From the NCBI GenBank assembly GCA_022650485.1, contig JALCPP010000005.1, positions 124,001-188,000 of the forward strand: a DNA stretch of 64,000 nt. The letters run 5' to 3'. The DNA comes from Oscillospiraceae bacterium. GTDB taxonomy: Bacteria; Bacillota; Clostridia; Oscillospirales; Acutalibacteraceae. A program made the translations under genes and the position numbers. The notes below the pieces were generated by a model. It saw only the letters and a list, made by a program, of their open reading frames with translations, was not told where the DNA came from and did no database searches. Below, piece by piece: positions 25,582-34,372 of the stretch (positions are counted from its first letter, which is position 1; every line of letters begins with the position of its first letter).

Positions 25582-26587
25582 TGACGGTTGCTCCTTCCCG
25601 ACTTTTAAACTGTTCCTTCTGGTTCAGCCAGCAGGCACTTTTATGAGTTTCGGATATCTGTGTATATTCCGGCATCTTTTTCAGGCATATTTTCATGCAG
25701 GATTTGCATCTTGGCGCGAACGGGCACCCGGCGGGCGGATTCAACAGGTCGACCGGTGTTCCTTCAATCGGAATCAAACGCTCATGCGTGGATTGATTGA
25801 TTTTAGGAATGGAACGCAGCAGGCCGACGGTGTAGCAGTGTTTTGGATTGTAGAATATTTCGTCGGTTGTGCCGATTTCCACAATCTTGCCGGCATACAT
25901 AACCGCAATGCGGTCGCAGACGTCGGAAACAACGCCGAGGTCGTGCGTAATCAGCATGACGGACATGTTGATTTTTCTCTTCAGCTCTACCATCAGGTCC
26001 ATAATCTGTGCCTGAATGGTTACGTCAAGCGCCGTGGTTGGTTCGTCGGCAATCAGCAGTTTCGGTTCGCAGGCCAGCGCCATTGCAATCATAACGCGCT
26101 GACGCATTCCGCCGGAAAATTCGTGCGGATATTGTTTAAGCCGCTTTTCCGGTTCGTTGACCCCGACCAGATTTAGCAGTTCAATGGCGCGCTGACGGCG
26201 TTCTGCACCGTTTTTATCGGTGTGCAGTTTCAGCATTTCGGTCAGCTGGTTTCCAATGGTGAAAACAGGATTCAGAGAGGTCATGGGGTCCTGAAAAATT
26301 ATACTGACTTCTTTTCCGCGAATATGACGGAATTCTTTTTCAGAAAGCTTTTCAATCTGATGACCGTTAAAGTTAACAGTTCCTCCCACAATTTTGCCGG
26401 GGCGGTCAACCAGCCCCGTCAGGGTATAGGCGGAAACACTTTTGCCGCTGCCGGATTCACCGACAATGCCGAGAACTTCCCCGTAATCCAGCGTATAAGA
26501 AACGCCGTTTACCGCTTTTACCTCACCGGCAGGAGTAAAAAACGATACTTTTAAATCGTTGATATCAAGTAAATGTTTTTCATTCAT
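25574..26587 (-). CDS. oppD: Oligopeptide ABC transporter ATP-binding protein
   Basis: This is the 337-residue partner ATPase. It has Walker [16 protein letters not shown], the signature [16 protein letters not shown], Walker [17 protein letters not shown], and the C-terminal [20 protein letters not shown] extension with clustered Cys. The start [20 protein letters not shown] is typical for OppD/DppD. Its ATG overlaps the stop of oppC (ATGA), so the proteins are made together. Confidence 0.92.
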   Translation of the reverse strand: MNEKHLLDINDLKVSFFTPAGEVKAVNGVSYTLDYGEVLGIVGESGSGKSVSAYTLTGLVDRPGKIVGGTVNFNGHQIEKLSEKEFRHIRGKEVSIIFQDPMTSLNPVFTIGNQLTEMLKLHTDKNGAERRQRAIELLNLVGVNEPEKRLKQYPHEFSGGMRQRVMIAMALACEPKLLIADEPTTALDVTIQAQIMDLMVELKRKINMSVMLITHDLGVVSDVCDRIAVMYAGKIVEIGTTDEIFYNPKHCYTVGLLRSIPKINQSTHERLIPIEGTPVDLLNPPAGCPFAPRCKSCMKICLKKMPEYTQISETHKSACWLNQKEQFKSREGATVNE

Positions 26588-27642
26588 TTTTTATTCTCCT
26601 TCAGCTTTGGGTCAAACGCATCCCGTAAACCGTCTCCAAACAGATTGAAGGAGAGAATGATCAGGCTGATGGCAACGGCAGGAGCGATCAGCAGGTAAGT
26701 ATAAGACTGGATTCCGCCCAAGGCATCGGAAGCAAGGGAACCAAGACTGGCCATGGGTGACATAACGCCCAGACCAAGGAAACTTAAAAATGCTTCCGTG
26801 AAAATTGCGGTCGGAATTTCCAGCGTGGTGGTAACAATTAAAACACTCAGGCAGTTTGGAATTAAATGCTTTGAAACAATTCGTTTGCCAGAGGCGCCGA
26901 GTGCGCGTGCAGCCGTAACGAACTCCTGTTCTTTCAGTGAGATGACCTGGCTGCGGACAATCCGCGCCATGCCGACCCAGTACAGCAGGCTGAACGTGAG
27001 GAAAATACTGACCATTGGGACACCAAGGTTTTGCAGCCATGCCAACGATGGATGTGCTTCAAATAGGTTGGTCAACGGGGTTTTTAAAGTAACTTGAAGC
27101 AGGATAATCATCAGCATATCCGGAATGGAAAGAATAATATCTACAATTCTCATCATGACAAGGTCCACCATGCCGCCGCAATAACCGGAGATAGCGCCGT
27201 AAATGGTTCCAATTACTAAAACCAGAACACTGGCAATGATGCCGACCAGAAGAGAAACCCTGGCACCCATCATCAAACGGATGACCATGTCACGCCCGTG
27301 CATGTCTGTGCCGAGAATATGCGGGAACACGCTGCCGCCGGCCTGGATGGTAGCCATTTCTTCTTCGGAATATTCCATTGGATGAAGAAATTCACTGCCC
27401 CGAATCTGCTGGTCATACGTGTACGGGTAAAAGTTCGGCATAACAAACGCAAACAGCATGATAAGAATAATGACGACAAAGGCAGTCATTGCAACCTTGT
27501 TCTGAAGCATGCGTCTGAGGGCGTCTTTCCAGAAAGTGGTGCTTTCCCTCATAACGACGAGCTGCTGTTTTTCCGATTCGTCCGCGGGCAGAAAATCTTC
27601 CGCCTTTAACTGAAAGGACAAAGGGTTTTTAAATGCTTCCAT
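26584..27642 (-). CDS. oppC: Oligopeptide ABC transporter permease
   Basis: This is a membrane subunit of the importer. The 352-residue protein has an N-terminal cytoplasmic part, one helix (about residues 50-70), a long extracytoplasmic loop with HILGTDMHGRDMVIRLMMGA typical of OppC/DppC, and five further helices. The EAA coupling motif is ARALGASGKRIVSKHLIPN. I prefer the second ATG (27642), eight bases from AAGGGAGG. The first ATG is only two bases from it. The gene lies 14 bases behind oppB. Confidence 0.9.
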   Translation of the reverse strand: MEAFKNPLSFQLKAEDFLPADESEKQQLVVMRESTTFWKDALRRMLQNKVAMTAFVVIILIMLFAFVMPNFYPYTYDQQIRGSEFLHPMEYSEEEMATIQAGGSVFPHILGTDMHGRDMVIRLMMGARVSLLVGIIASVLVLVIGTIYGAISGYCGGMVDLVMMRIVDIILSIPDMLMIILLQVTLKTPLTNLFEAHPSLAWLQNLGVPMVSIFLTFSLLYWVGMARIVRSQVISLKEQEFVTAARALGASGKRIVSKHLIPNCLSVLIVTTTLEIPTAIFTEAFLSFLGLGVMSPMASLGSLASDALGGIQSYTYLLIAPAVAISLIILSFNLFGDGLRDAFDPKLKENKK

Positions 27643-27656
27643 TTCCATATCCTCCC

Positions 27657-28574
27657 TTATTGCAATGTGATTCGTGGATCGACCAGTTTATAGCAGAGAT
27701 CAACGATCAGGTTCATCACCACAATAAGGACGGCCAGAAAAATCGTGGTACTCATTACCATCGGGTAGTCGCGTGCGGTAATGCAATTGATAAATTCGCG
27801 CCCAAGGCCCGGAATGTTAAAGATTTTTTCCACTACGAAACTTCCGGTAACCATATAGGCAATCAACGGACCAAGATAGGTAATAACCGGAAGAACAGCG
27901 TTGCGCAGAGCGTGCTTATATAATAGGATCATTCTGCCAACTCCCTTGGATCTGGCGGTGCGGATATAATCCTGATCCAAAGCATCCAGCATGCCGGAGC
28001 GCATCAGCCTGGTAATGTAGGACATTGGGTAAAATGCCAGTGTGGTACAAGGCAATATATAGGCCGCAGCCGATCTTAATCCGAATGTGGGCAGGCATTT
28101 CAGCTTCACACCGAATATAATTAATAAAAATGTAGCCATTACAAAACTTGGGACTGCAATTCCCAGGGTTGATAATACCATCAGGGCGCGGTCTGAAAAT
28201 CGGCCACGGTTCAAGGCAGAAACAGAGCCCATGATGATGCCTAGAATCACAGCAATCAAAATGGAAATTCCGGCCAGTTTGGCGGATGTGGGAAACGCCG
28301 TCAGAATAATGTCGTTAGCGGAACGGCCCTTTTGTTTTAAAGAGTCCCCCAAATCGCCCGTCAGCATTTTTCCCATATAGTTCAGGTATTGCTGCGGCAG
28401 TGGCTTGTCCAGCCCATATTTTGCGTTTAATGCGGCCACGGTCTCTTTCGGAATATTTTTCTCACTTAAAAATGGGCCGCCGGGAATCAAATTCATCAGT
28501 GTAAACGTGATGACAGATATGAAAAAAATGGTCAGCAAGGCGTAACCGATTCTTTTTGTAGCATATGCTCCCAA
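27657..28574 (-). CDS. oppB: Oligopeptide ABC transporter permease
   Basis: This is the first gene of the opp operon. The 305-residue permease starts with YATKRIGYALLTIFFISVIT and contains FTLMNLIPGGPF and the EAA motif IRTARSKGVGRMILLYKHALRN, both diagnostic of OppB/DppB. Six helices are predicted. The start codon is TTG at 28574, eight bases behind AAAGGAGG, with no better ATG nearby. A strong hairpin with a T-rich tail lies about 30 bases before this ribosome site, so expression may depend on read-through. Confidence 0.9.
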   Translation of the reverse strand: MGAYATKRIGYALLTIFFISVITFTLMNLIPGGPFLSEKNIPKETVAALNAKYGLDKPLPQQYLNYMGKMLTGDLGDSLKQKGRSANDIILTAFPTSAKLAGISILIAVILGIIMGSVSALNRGRFSDRALMVLSTLGIAVPSFVMATFLLIIFGVKLKCLPTFGLRSAAAYILPCTTLAFYPMSYITRLMRSGMLDALDQDYIRTARSKGVGRMILLYKHALRNAVLPVITYLGPLIAYMVTGSFVVEKIFNIPGLGREFINCITARDYPMVMSTTIFLAVLIVVMNLIVDLCYKLVDPRITLQ

Positions 28575-28599
28575 AATATATCCTCCTTTTTTATTATAA

Positions 28600-28660
28600 A
28601 TATATAAAAATATTTATTAAAAGCGGCAGGTACATTCCTCGTAGAATGCGCCTGCCGCTT
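28600..28660 (-). terminator. Intrinsic terminator or attenuator in the opp leader
   Basis: On the minus strand AAGCGGCAGG pairs with CCTGCCGCTT (28621-28660), with an inner stem CATTC/GAATG. TTTTAATAAATATTTTT follows. It lies between the promoter candidate at 29059-29087 and oppB, so it should stop transcription unless an alternative structure forms. Confidence 0.75.
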
Positions 28661-29058
28661 AACAAATCAAGATTACTAAATGAGTGAGTTAAGTCGATTA
28701 TTCATAAAATATTCATAGTTGAAATTTTTATAAATTCTCATTAAATAAATCATTGCATGCATTGACCGTGTGGTTAGCATGCAATATTTAGCTGCCAATC
28801 TCTCCATATTCAAGGGAACCGGCATATTAAGTCGCAATAGGCAAGGCATCTTATTTTAACTTCATTAAAATGGTGAAAAGCGCTGATTCGCTCAATTCCA
28901 CACCATCTTTTCCCCTTCGAAAGGGACTGACCCCACTGGCCTGTTGTTGACCACTTCCCATGATTAGTTTAAACTGTATATTTAAAGTACATACATCCGA
29001 CATGCATTATGAAAGTTTTAAAATGCCTGATGCTGAAATTTTTTGGAATTTAAGTCAA
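28661..29058 (-). other. Long untranslated leader of the opp operon
   Basis: About 400 bases without a convincing gene on either strand. A hairpin with arms TTGCATGC/GCATGCAA around 28755-28790 and a palindrome-rich block near 28905-28950 (CCCTT CGA AAGGG, then GGGACTGACCCC) are visible. I do not recognise a known riboswitch or a T-box (no GGGTGGNACCGCG). The size and the terminal hairpin suggest a regulated leader RNA. Confidence 0.5.
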
Positions 29059-29087
29059 AGTATAGTTGAATGTGATGTGATTGTCAA
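29059..29087 (-). promoter_or_regulatory. Promoter candidate for the opp operon leader
   Basis: On the minus strand TTGACA (29082-29087) and TATACT (29059-29064) are separated by 17 bp. Transcription would begin about 480 bases before oppB. Confidence 0.7.
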
Positions 29088-29327
29088 GCGGCAATTTCAA
29101 CCGCTCTGGGGATGCTTGTGAAAATTATTTGAATATTACGGCAAAAAGATGAATTTATATTCAGATACTTGTAGACGCCCTTCTTTGTCCGCTGCCGCTG
29201 GCTTTCTGAGTAACGGCAGCAAGAAGATGTGCGCAGGGGCAGCATGCAAAATCCGCATGTATTCCGTAAATATAAATAGGAAGGCACTGATATGGAAGGG
29301 GTGGTCTTTACAACCTTGCTGTTCCTT

Positions 29328-29356
29328 TTGACAGGATCAAGAAAAAAGGATATAAT
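29328..29356 (+). promoter_or_regulatory. Consensus promoter of the thiDCME operon
   Basis: TTGACA (29328-29333) and TATAAT (29351-29356) are a perfect pair with 17 bp between them. The start would fall just before the first TPP aptamer. Confidence 0.88.
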
Positions 29357-29364
29357 AATTGCAA

Positions 29365-29446
29365 AACGGGGGGAACTCGTAAGAGTTGAGAAGGTAGAAC
29401 CTGACCCTTAGAACCTGTCGGTTAATACCGAAGTAGGGAACGTGCA
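29365..29446 (+). promoter_or_regulatory. First TPP riboswitch of a tandem pair
   Basis: The complete THI element shows GGGGGGAAC, GTTGAGAAGG, ACCTGACCCTTAGAACCTG, GTTAATACCGAAGTAGGGAA. It matches the TPP aptamer consensus nearly perfectly and is followed by its own terminator (29460-29495). Confidence 0.95.
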
Positions 29447-29459
29447 ATGGATTTTGGCC

Positions 29460-29495
29460 GGCGTTCGCCTGTTTTGGCGGACGCCTTTCTTATTT
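29460..29495 (+). terminator. Terminator of the first TPP riboswitch
   Basis: A 10-bp stem GGCGTTCGCC/GGCGGACGCC (29460-29469 and 29476-29485, one G-T pair) is followed by TTTCTTATTT. It sits between the two aptamers and is the likely expression platform of the first. Confidence 0.88.
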
Positions 29496-29504
29496 AATTG
29501 AATA

Positions 29505-29586
29505 TCGCGGGGGGACTCAAATTGAGTTGAGAAGGTAAAACCTGACCCTTTGAACCTGTCAGTTAGCGCTGTCGTAGGGAGCAAAG
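29505..29586 (+). promoter_or_regulatory. Second TPP riboswitch of a tandem pair
   Basis: A second full THI element shows GGGGGGACTC, GTTGAGAAGG, CCTGACCCTTTGAACCTG, and TTAGCGCTGTCGTAGGGA. The P2/P4 arms differ from the first copy in sequence, while the binding-site residues are kept. Its own terminator follows at once. Confidence 0.93.
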
Positions 29587-29594
29587 ACGAATCA

Positions 29595-29624
29595 CCCCGC
29601 CGTTTCCGGCGGGTATTTTTTTTG
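29595..29624 (+). terminator. Terminator of the second TPP riboswitch
   Basis: A 7-bp GC stem CCCGCCG/CGGCGGG (29596-29602 and 29607-29613) has a TTTC loop and is followed by TATTTTTTTT. It lies about 80 bases before thiD. Confidence 0.9.
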
Positions 29625-29702
29625 CCTGTTAACCCCGTTTTTCAGGGAGTAAAGTTTACAACCGTGTTTTTTATGATTAGGAAATAGAAAGGGGAGTTTG
29701 AC

Positions 29703-30497
29703 ATTAAACATCTTTTGTCAATTGCAGGTTCCGACTGCAGCGGAGGAGCGGGGATTCAGGCAGACCTGAAAACTTTTGCGGCGCATGGAACATACGGGAT
29801 GAGCGTCATTGTTTCGGTTGTCGCGGAAAATACCCAGCGTGTCCTTTCGGTCTGCGACATGGAGCCGTCCGTGATCGGCGAACAAATCGACGCCGTGTTT
29901 GAGGACATCAGGGTCGATGGAGTCAAAATCGGTATGCTGTCCGGTGCAGAGCAGATGCGGATGGTTGCGCGGAAGCTGCGGCAGTACCGGCCCCACGGGG
30001 TGGTGCTTGACCCGGTGATGGTTGCTAAGGGCGGATGCGCACTGATGCATCCGGATGCTTTGCAAACGCTGAAAGAGGAGCTTTTGCCGCTGACGGAGGT
30101 CTTGACACCGAATCTTCCAGAAGCGGAAGCTATTGTGGGAATGACGATTGAAACTTTGCAGGACCGCAGGCGGGCCGCAGAAAAAATGTACCGCATGGGG
30201 GCGAAAAACGTTCTTTTAAAAGGGGGGCATCTTTCGGGTGAAGCGGAGGACTTGCTGTTCGATGGCGAGCGCTTCACAGCCTTTACCCACCAAAGAGTGA
30301 ACACAAAGAACACCCATGGAACCGGATGCACTCTTGCTTCCGCCATCGCGGCAAATCTTGCACTGGAAATGTCGGTCACGGAAGCGGTTCGAGCCGCGAA
30401 AGAATATGTGACCGGGGCGATTGAACACGCACTGTCAATCGGGAAAGGGCATGGACCGACCAATCATTTTTACTTTATGGAGGAAATCAGACGATGA
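29703..30497 (+). CDS. thiD: Hydroxymethylpyrimidine/phosphomethylpyrimidine kinase (ThiD)
   Basis: ThiD phosphorylates HMP and HMP-P to HMP-PP for thiamine synthesis. The ribokinase-fold protein has [20 protein letters not shown] at the N terminus, [23 protein letters not shown], and the C-terminal anion hole [20 protein letters not shown]. Homologues begin about [12 protein letters not shown]. In this frame the matching codon is ATT at 29703, six to seven bases behind AAAGGGGAG. The next possible start is TTG at 29715, at poor spacing. I therefore propose the rare ATT start (264 residues). The stop overlaps thiC by four bases. The tandem TPP riboswitches lie upstream. Confidence 0.9.
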   Translation: MKHLLSIAGSDCSGGAGIQADLKTFAAHGTYGMSVIVSVVAENTQRVLSVCDMEPSVIGEQIDAVFEDIRVDGVKIGMLSGAEQMRMVARKLRQYRPHGVVLDPVMVAKGGCALMHPDALQTLKEELLPLTEVLTPNLPEAEAIVGMTIETLQDRRRAAEKMYRMGAKNVLLKGGHLSGEAEDLLFDGERFTAFTHQRVNTKNTHGTGCTLASAIAANLALEMSVTEAVRAAKEYVTGAIEHALSIGKGHGPTNHFYFMEEIRR

Positions 30498-31807
30498 GAA
30501 ATTTTAAAACGCAGATGGAAGCCGCAAAAAAAGGGATCGCTACCAAAGAGTTGAAAGCGGTTGCCGAAAGAGAAGGCAGAAAACCGGAAAGTCTTTTACC
30601 GCTTGTTGCTGCGGGGCGCGTGGTGATTCCGGCGAACATCGGGCACAAATCACTTTCTCCCGAAGGGGTCGGGGAAGGGCTCACCACCAAAATCAACGTA
30701 AATCTGGGTGTTTCGGGTGACTGCAAAAATTATGAGGTTGAACTTCAGAAAGCGGAGCTTGCGGCAAAGTTTGGGGCGCAGGCGATTATGGACCTGAGCA
30801 ATTACGGAAAGACGCGTGAATTTCGCCGCCAATTAATTGCCGAGTCCCCGGCTATGATTGGAACGGTGCCTGTTTATGATGCGGTCGGTTATTTGGAAAA
30901 GGATCTGCTGGAAATCACCGCGCAGGACTTCCTAAAGGTGGTTGAGGCACATGCCCGGGAAGGTGTCGACTTTATGACAATTCACGCCGGAATGAACCGG
31001 CGGGCGGTGGAATCGTTCCGCAGGCAGGGCAGAAAAATGAATATTGTGTCCCGCGGCGGCTCTCTGCTGTTTGCGTGGATGGAGATGACCGGAAACGAAA
31101 ATCCGTTCTTTGAGCATTATGATGAACTGCTGGATATTCTGCGCGAATATGATGTGACGATTTCCCTTGGTGACGCTCTGCGGCCCGGATGTCTGGACGA
31201 CAGCACCGATGCCGGCCAGATTGCGGAATTGATTGAAATCGGAAATCTGACGGAGCGGGCGTGGAAAAAGGATGTTCAAGTGCTGGTGGAGGGCCCGGGC
31301 CATATGGCGATGAACGAGATTGCCGCCAACATGGCACTGGAAAAAAGATTGTGCCACGGTGCGCCGTTTTATGTTCTTGGGCCTTTGGTAACGGATATTG
31401 CGCCCGGCTACGACCATATTACGGCGGCAATCGGCGGTGCGATCGCCGCGGCTTCCGGGGCGGATTTTCTGTGTTGTGTCACGCCGGCGGAGCATCTGCG
31501 TCTGCCGGACCTTGACGATGTGAAGCAGGGAATTGTTGCGAGTTTAATTGCGGCCCATGCGGCGGATCTTGCAAAGGGGATTCCACATGCACATGACCGA
31601 GATACCCAAATGGCACAGGCGCGCAAGAAGATGGACTGGGATGAAATCTTTCGCCTTGCACTCGATGGAGAAACGGCGAAACGCTATTTTGAAAGCACGC
31701 CGCCCGCCGATCGCCATACCTGCTCCATGTGTGGAAAAATGTGCGCCGTACGGACAACAAATCTGATTTTAGAAGGTAAAAAGGTAGAATTCTGTTCTGA
31801 AAAATAA
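30494..31807 (+). CDS. thiC: Phosphomethylpyrimidine synthase (ThiC)
   Basis: ThiC is a radical-SAM enzyme that turns aminoimidazole ribotide into HMP phosphate. The 437-residue protein has the short N terminus usual in Clostridia, [49 protein letters not shown]-type core motifs, [16 protein letters not shown], and the C-terminal cluster motif [11 protein letters not shown], where Cys residues bind the [4Fe-4S] cluster. It overlaps thiD (ATGA) and is followed by thiM after a 23-base gap with AAGGAGAAG. Confidence 0.95.
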   Translation: MRNFKTQMEAAKKGIATKELKAVAEREGRKPESLLPLVAAGRVVIPANIGHKSLSPEGVGEGLTTKINVNLGVSGDCKNYEVELQKAELAAKFGAQAIMDLSNYGKTREFRRQLIAESPAMIGTVPVYDAVGYLEKDLLEITAQDFLKVVEAHAREGVDFMTIHAGMNRRAVESFRRQGRKMNIVSRGGSLLFAWMEMTGNENPFFEHYDELLDILREYDVTISLGDALRPGCLDDSTDAGQIAELIEIGNLTERAWKKDVQVLVEGPGHMAMNEIAANMALEKRLCHGAPFYVLGPLVTDIAPGYDHITAAIGGAIAAASGADFLCCVTPAEHLRLPDLDDVKQGIVASLIAAHAADLAKGIPHAHDRDTQMAQARKKMDWDEIFRLALDGETAKRYFESTPPADRHTCSMCGKMCAVRTTNLILEGKKVEFCSEK

Positions 31808-31830
31808 GGAGAAAATAAGGAGAAGAAGAA

Positions 31831-32649
31831 ATGAATCAAATAACGGAAAAAGCAGCGAAAGTCCTTCAAAAAGTTCGAGACCATTCTCCTCTGGTCCATA
31901 ATATTACTAATTATGTCACGGTGAATGACTGCGCCAACGCACTCCTGGCGGTCGGAGCTTCCCCCATTATGGCGGATGATTTGGAAGAGGCGGCGGATAT
32001 TGCCTCTATTTCGTCGGCATTGGTCCTCAATATCGGCACTTTAAACCGCCGCACAGTCGAATCTATGCTGGCTGCTGGAAAAAAGGCAAACGAAATGGGC
32101 GTGCCGGTGGTGCTTGACCCGGTTGGGGCAGGGGCGTCTGACCTGCGGAACCGTACGGTGATGAAACTTTTGGAGCAGGTACACATGACTGTTCTGCGCG
32201 GTAATTTATCGGAAATGTCTTTTCTTGCGGGAATGCAGTCCGCAACGAAGGGCGTAGATGCGGCTGACTCGGATAAGAGGAATGATGCGGTTTCCGTGGC
32301 GGTGTCTGCTGCAAAAAAGTACGGCTGCACTGCGGCGGTGACCGGGGCGGTGGATGTGCTGTCCGACGGAGATCGGGTTGTAAAAATTCACAGCGGGCAT
32401 CCGATGCTTTCCTGCGTGACGGGAACCGGGTGTATGACCTCCGCGTTGACGGGAGCCTGCATCGCTGTGACCAATGTTTCCCTTGATGCGGCTGCTGCCG
32501 CGGTCGCTGCGATGGGAATTGCCGGGGAACTGGCATATGAGTCCGCGGGCGCCAAGGGGACGGGCAGTTACCACATTGCGGTCATCGATGCGCTGAGCCG
32601 TCTGAACCCGATATTATTTGAAGAGAGGGCGAAATTGGATGAAGCGTAG
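31831..32649 (+). CDS. thiM: Hydroxyethylthiazole kinase (ThiM)
   Basis: ThiM phosphorylates salvaged hydroxyethylthiazole. The 272-residue ribokinase-like protein has HSPLVHNITNYVTVNDCANALL at the N terminus, MADDLEEAADI, VVLDPVGAGAS, VLRGNLSEMSFLAG, and the anion-hole motif LSCVTGTGCMTSALTGAC. Its presence shows that the cell can recycle thiazole besides making it with Thi4. The stop overlaps the start region of thiE. Confidence 0.95.
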   Translation: MNQITEKAAKVLQKVRDHSPLVHNITNYVTVNDCANALLAVGASPIMADDLEEAADIASISSALVLNIGTLNRRTVESMLAAGKKANEMGVPVVLDPVGAGASDLRNRTVMKLLEQVHMTVLRGNLSEMSFLAGMQSATKGVDAADSDKRNDAVSVAVSAAKKYGCTAAVTGAVDVLSDGDRVVKIHSGHPMLSCVTGTGCMTSALTGACIAVTNVSLDAAAAAVAAMGIAGELAYESAGAKGTGSYHIAVIDALSRLNPILFEERAKLDEA

Positions 32650-33265
32650 AATCGATTATACGCTGTACTTATGCACGGACCGTTCTCTCATGAGTACCGA
32701 TACTTTGGAAGAAGCGGTAGAGCAGGCGGTGAAAGGCGGATGCACATTGGTTCAGCTGCGGGAGAAAGACTGTTCTTCCTTAGATTTTTACCACACGGCG
32801 CTCCGTATTAAAAAGATTACGGATCGTTATAAAATTCCGCTCATGATCAATGACCGTGCGGACATTGCGCTTGCGGTTGGGGCAGACGGCGTTCACGCGG
32901 GGCAGAGTGACCTGCCATGCACGGTGCTTCGGGCCATGCTGGGGGATGATAAGGTAATTGGCATTTCCGCTTCGACCGTGGAAGAAGCCGTGCAGGCACA
33001 GCGGGACGGTGCGGATTATCTTGGCGTGGGGGCCATGTTCCCGACGGGGACGAAATCGGATGCCGAACAGGTTTCGATGGAAACTCTGAAGGCAGTTCGC
33101 GGTGCCGTTTCCATCCCGATTGTGGCGATTGGCGGGATTGGTCCGCAAAATGCCGCACAGTTTTGCGGTACGGGAATCGACGGTCTTGCGGTGATTTCTG
33201 CAATTCTGTCAAAGCCGGATATCACCGCAGCGGCTCGGGAACTGCGCGCGGCGTTCCATCCCTGA
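32639..33265 (+). CDS. thiE: Thiamine phosphate synthase (ThiE)
   Basis: ThiE joins HMP-PP and thiazole phosphate into thiamine phosphate. The 208-residue TIM barrel contains CTLVQLREKDCSSLDFY, the active-site MINDRADIALAVGADGVHAGQ, GISASTVEEA, YLGVGAMFPTGTKSDA and PIVAIGGIGPQNA, all diagnostic. The ATG at 32639 lies inside the end of thiM (overlap 11 bases) behind GAGAGGG, so translation is coupled. It is the last gene before a terminator. Confidence 0.95.
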   Translation: MKRRIDYTLYLCTDRSLMSTDTLEEAVEQAVKGGCTLVQLREKDCSSLDFYHTALRIKKITDRYKIPLMINDRADIALAVGADGVHAGQSDLPCTVLRAMLGDDKVIGISASTVEEAVQAQRDGADYLGVGAMFPTGTKSDAEQVSMETLKAVRGAVSIPIVAIGGIGPQNAAQFCGTGIDGLAVISAILSKPDITAAARELRAAFHP

Positions 33266-33292
33266 ATTTCGGTGGCCCAGTCAGCACACAAA

Positions 33293-33336
33293 CAAGGAGC
33301 TTCCTCCTGCGTTTCGCAGAAGAAAGCTCCTTTTGC
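33293..33336 (+). terminator. Terminator after thiE
   Basis: An 18-bp imperfect stem AAGGAGCTTCCTCCTGCG/CGCAGAAGAAAGCTCCTT with a three-base loop (33294-33332) ends in TTTT. It closes the thiDCME operon. Confidence 0.8.
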
Positions 33337-33554
33337 GCTGTTAAGGGTGTGAATGTCAGTGAAAACAGCTGACCCGAACGGCATGTTGGCAATATACGGC
33401 CGGAACGTAATAGGCAACAATTTACACGCGTATTCCTATCATGTGACAATTGGATTCATCACCTGTTTTTCGGTACAGGAATAACGGCTGTATTATGTAT
33501 CAGTCTTCGAATCTTTCCGATCAGTTGTCCAAGCGGGAAATAAATTCTTTACAT

Positions 33555-34070
33555 TTAGGGGATTTCAATGTCATAAGAAATGGCAAACGCACCGCCACCT
33601 GCGAGTGCATTATTAGCAGTTGCCACACCTGAAACAGAGACAGTTCCCTCGTCTCCACTGTTACCTGTAACGCCGGTGTCGATATCTGTGCTGATGGTAT
33701 TGGAACCATCTTCTGATTCGTAAAAATATTTCGTAGTTGTATCGTTTCTTAAATTCACGGAAGCAGACCCAGACATTGATGTAAATTCCGGGTCGGCAAA
33801 TTCATACCAAGGAGTATATAGCTTAACATATACGGTAATACCGTCATTCTTGTCGTAGGTAGCATACGAGTTCACTCGTACATTAACCAAATTTGACGAT
33901 AAAGCTGTACGAGAGGATTTCATTACATTTGACAGCGGACCATCATATTTCCCAATAATCTGAACATTAGCATTTTTGTTTGTGGTATCAGATGATTCCG
34001 CAGCAAAAGCAGTCGTTACAAGGGAACAACTAAGGACAATTGCCATAAAGAAAGATAGTATCTTCTTCAT
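33555..34070 (-). CDS. Small secreted protein of unknown function
   Basis: The 171-residue product has a clear signal peptide (KKILSFFMAIVLSCSLVTTA, cleavage after AFAAE). A Ser/Thr/Asn-rich, probably all-beta domain follows, with no Cys in the mature part, no cell wall anchor and no membrane helix. I do not recognise the family. The ATG at 34070 follows GAAAGGAG. An upstream start six codons earlier overlaps that site. It is AT-rich compared with the thi operon and lies head-to-head with the PadR unit, with a shared intergenic region of about 300 bases. Confidence 0.65.
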   Translation of the reverse strand: MKKILSFFMAIVLSCSLVTTAFAAESSDTTNKNANVQIIGKYDGPLSNVMKSSRTALSSNLVNVRVNSYATYDKNDGITVYVKLYTPWYEFADPEFTSMSGSASVNLRNDTTTKYFYESEDGSNTISTDIDTGVTGNSGDEGTVSVSGVATANNALAGGGAFAISYDIEIP

Positions 34071-34131
34071 GATTTTGACTCCTTTCATTTTCAGGATTAT
34101 TCTGAATGATATGGTAGATATCTACAGAAAC

Positions 34132-34159
34132 ATTTTAACACCATCATGTATTTGTGCAA
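34132..34159 (-). promoter_or_regulatory. Candidate promoter of the small secreted protein
   Basis: On the minus strand TTGCAC (34154-34159) and TAAAAT (34132-34137) have 16 bp between them, about 60 bases before the start codon. Confidence 0.45.
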
Positions 34160-34255
34160 TACTTATATTTCACAAATAATATTATAAAAAAAACAGTGAC
34201 TGCTGTATAATATGTATAACTAATTAGCAATGCTATATATCACTTGAAAAATATG

Positions 34256-34310
34256 TTGACGCGTCAGTAAAATCGTTGTATAATTGAAGTCAATGCTTAG
34301 TATAACTAAG
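34256..34310 (+). promoter_or_regulatory. Promoter and palindromic operator of the PadR unit
   Basis: TTGACG (34256-34261) and TATAAT (34279-34284) are separated by 17 bp. Twelve bases downstream lies the perfect inverted repeat CTTAGTATAACTAAG (34296-34310), a likely autoregulatory site for the PadR protein encoded next. A related half pattern (TATAACTAATTAG) lies upstream near 34216. Confidence 0.65.
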
Positions 34311-34372
34311 GTCAAAATGGATGCTCAGCGAGAATGTTTTTTCCCATAATCAAATAAAAAGGGTAAACTCCG

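Noticed and set aside
29149-29331. Small plus-strand open frame before the thi operon
   Set aside because: No ribosome site, and it overlaps the consensus promoter of thiDCME. The composition looks random.
33337-33554. Gap between the thiE terminator and the secreted protein gene
   Set aside because: I see only a small frame without a ribosome site and no convincing hairpin or known RNA motif. Nothing is annotated.
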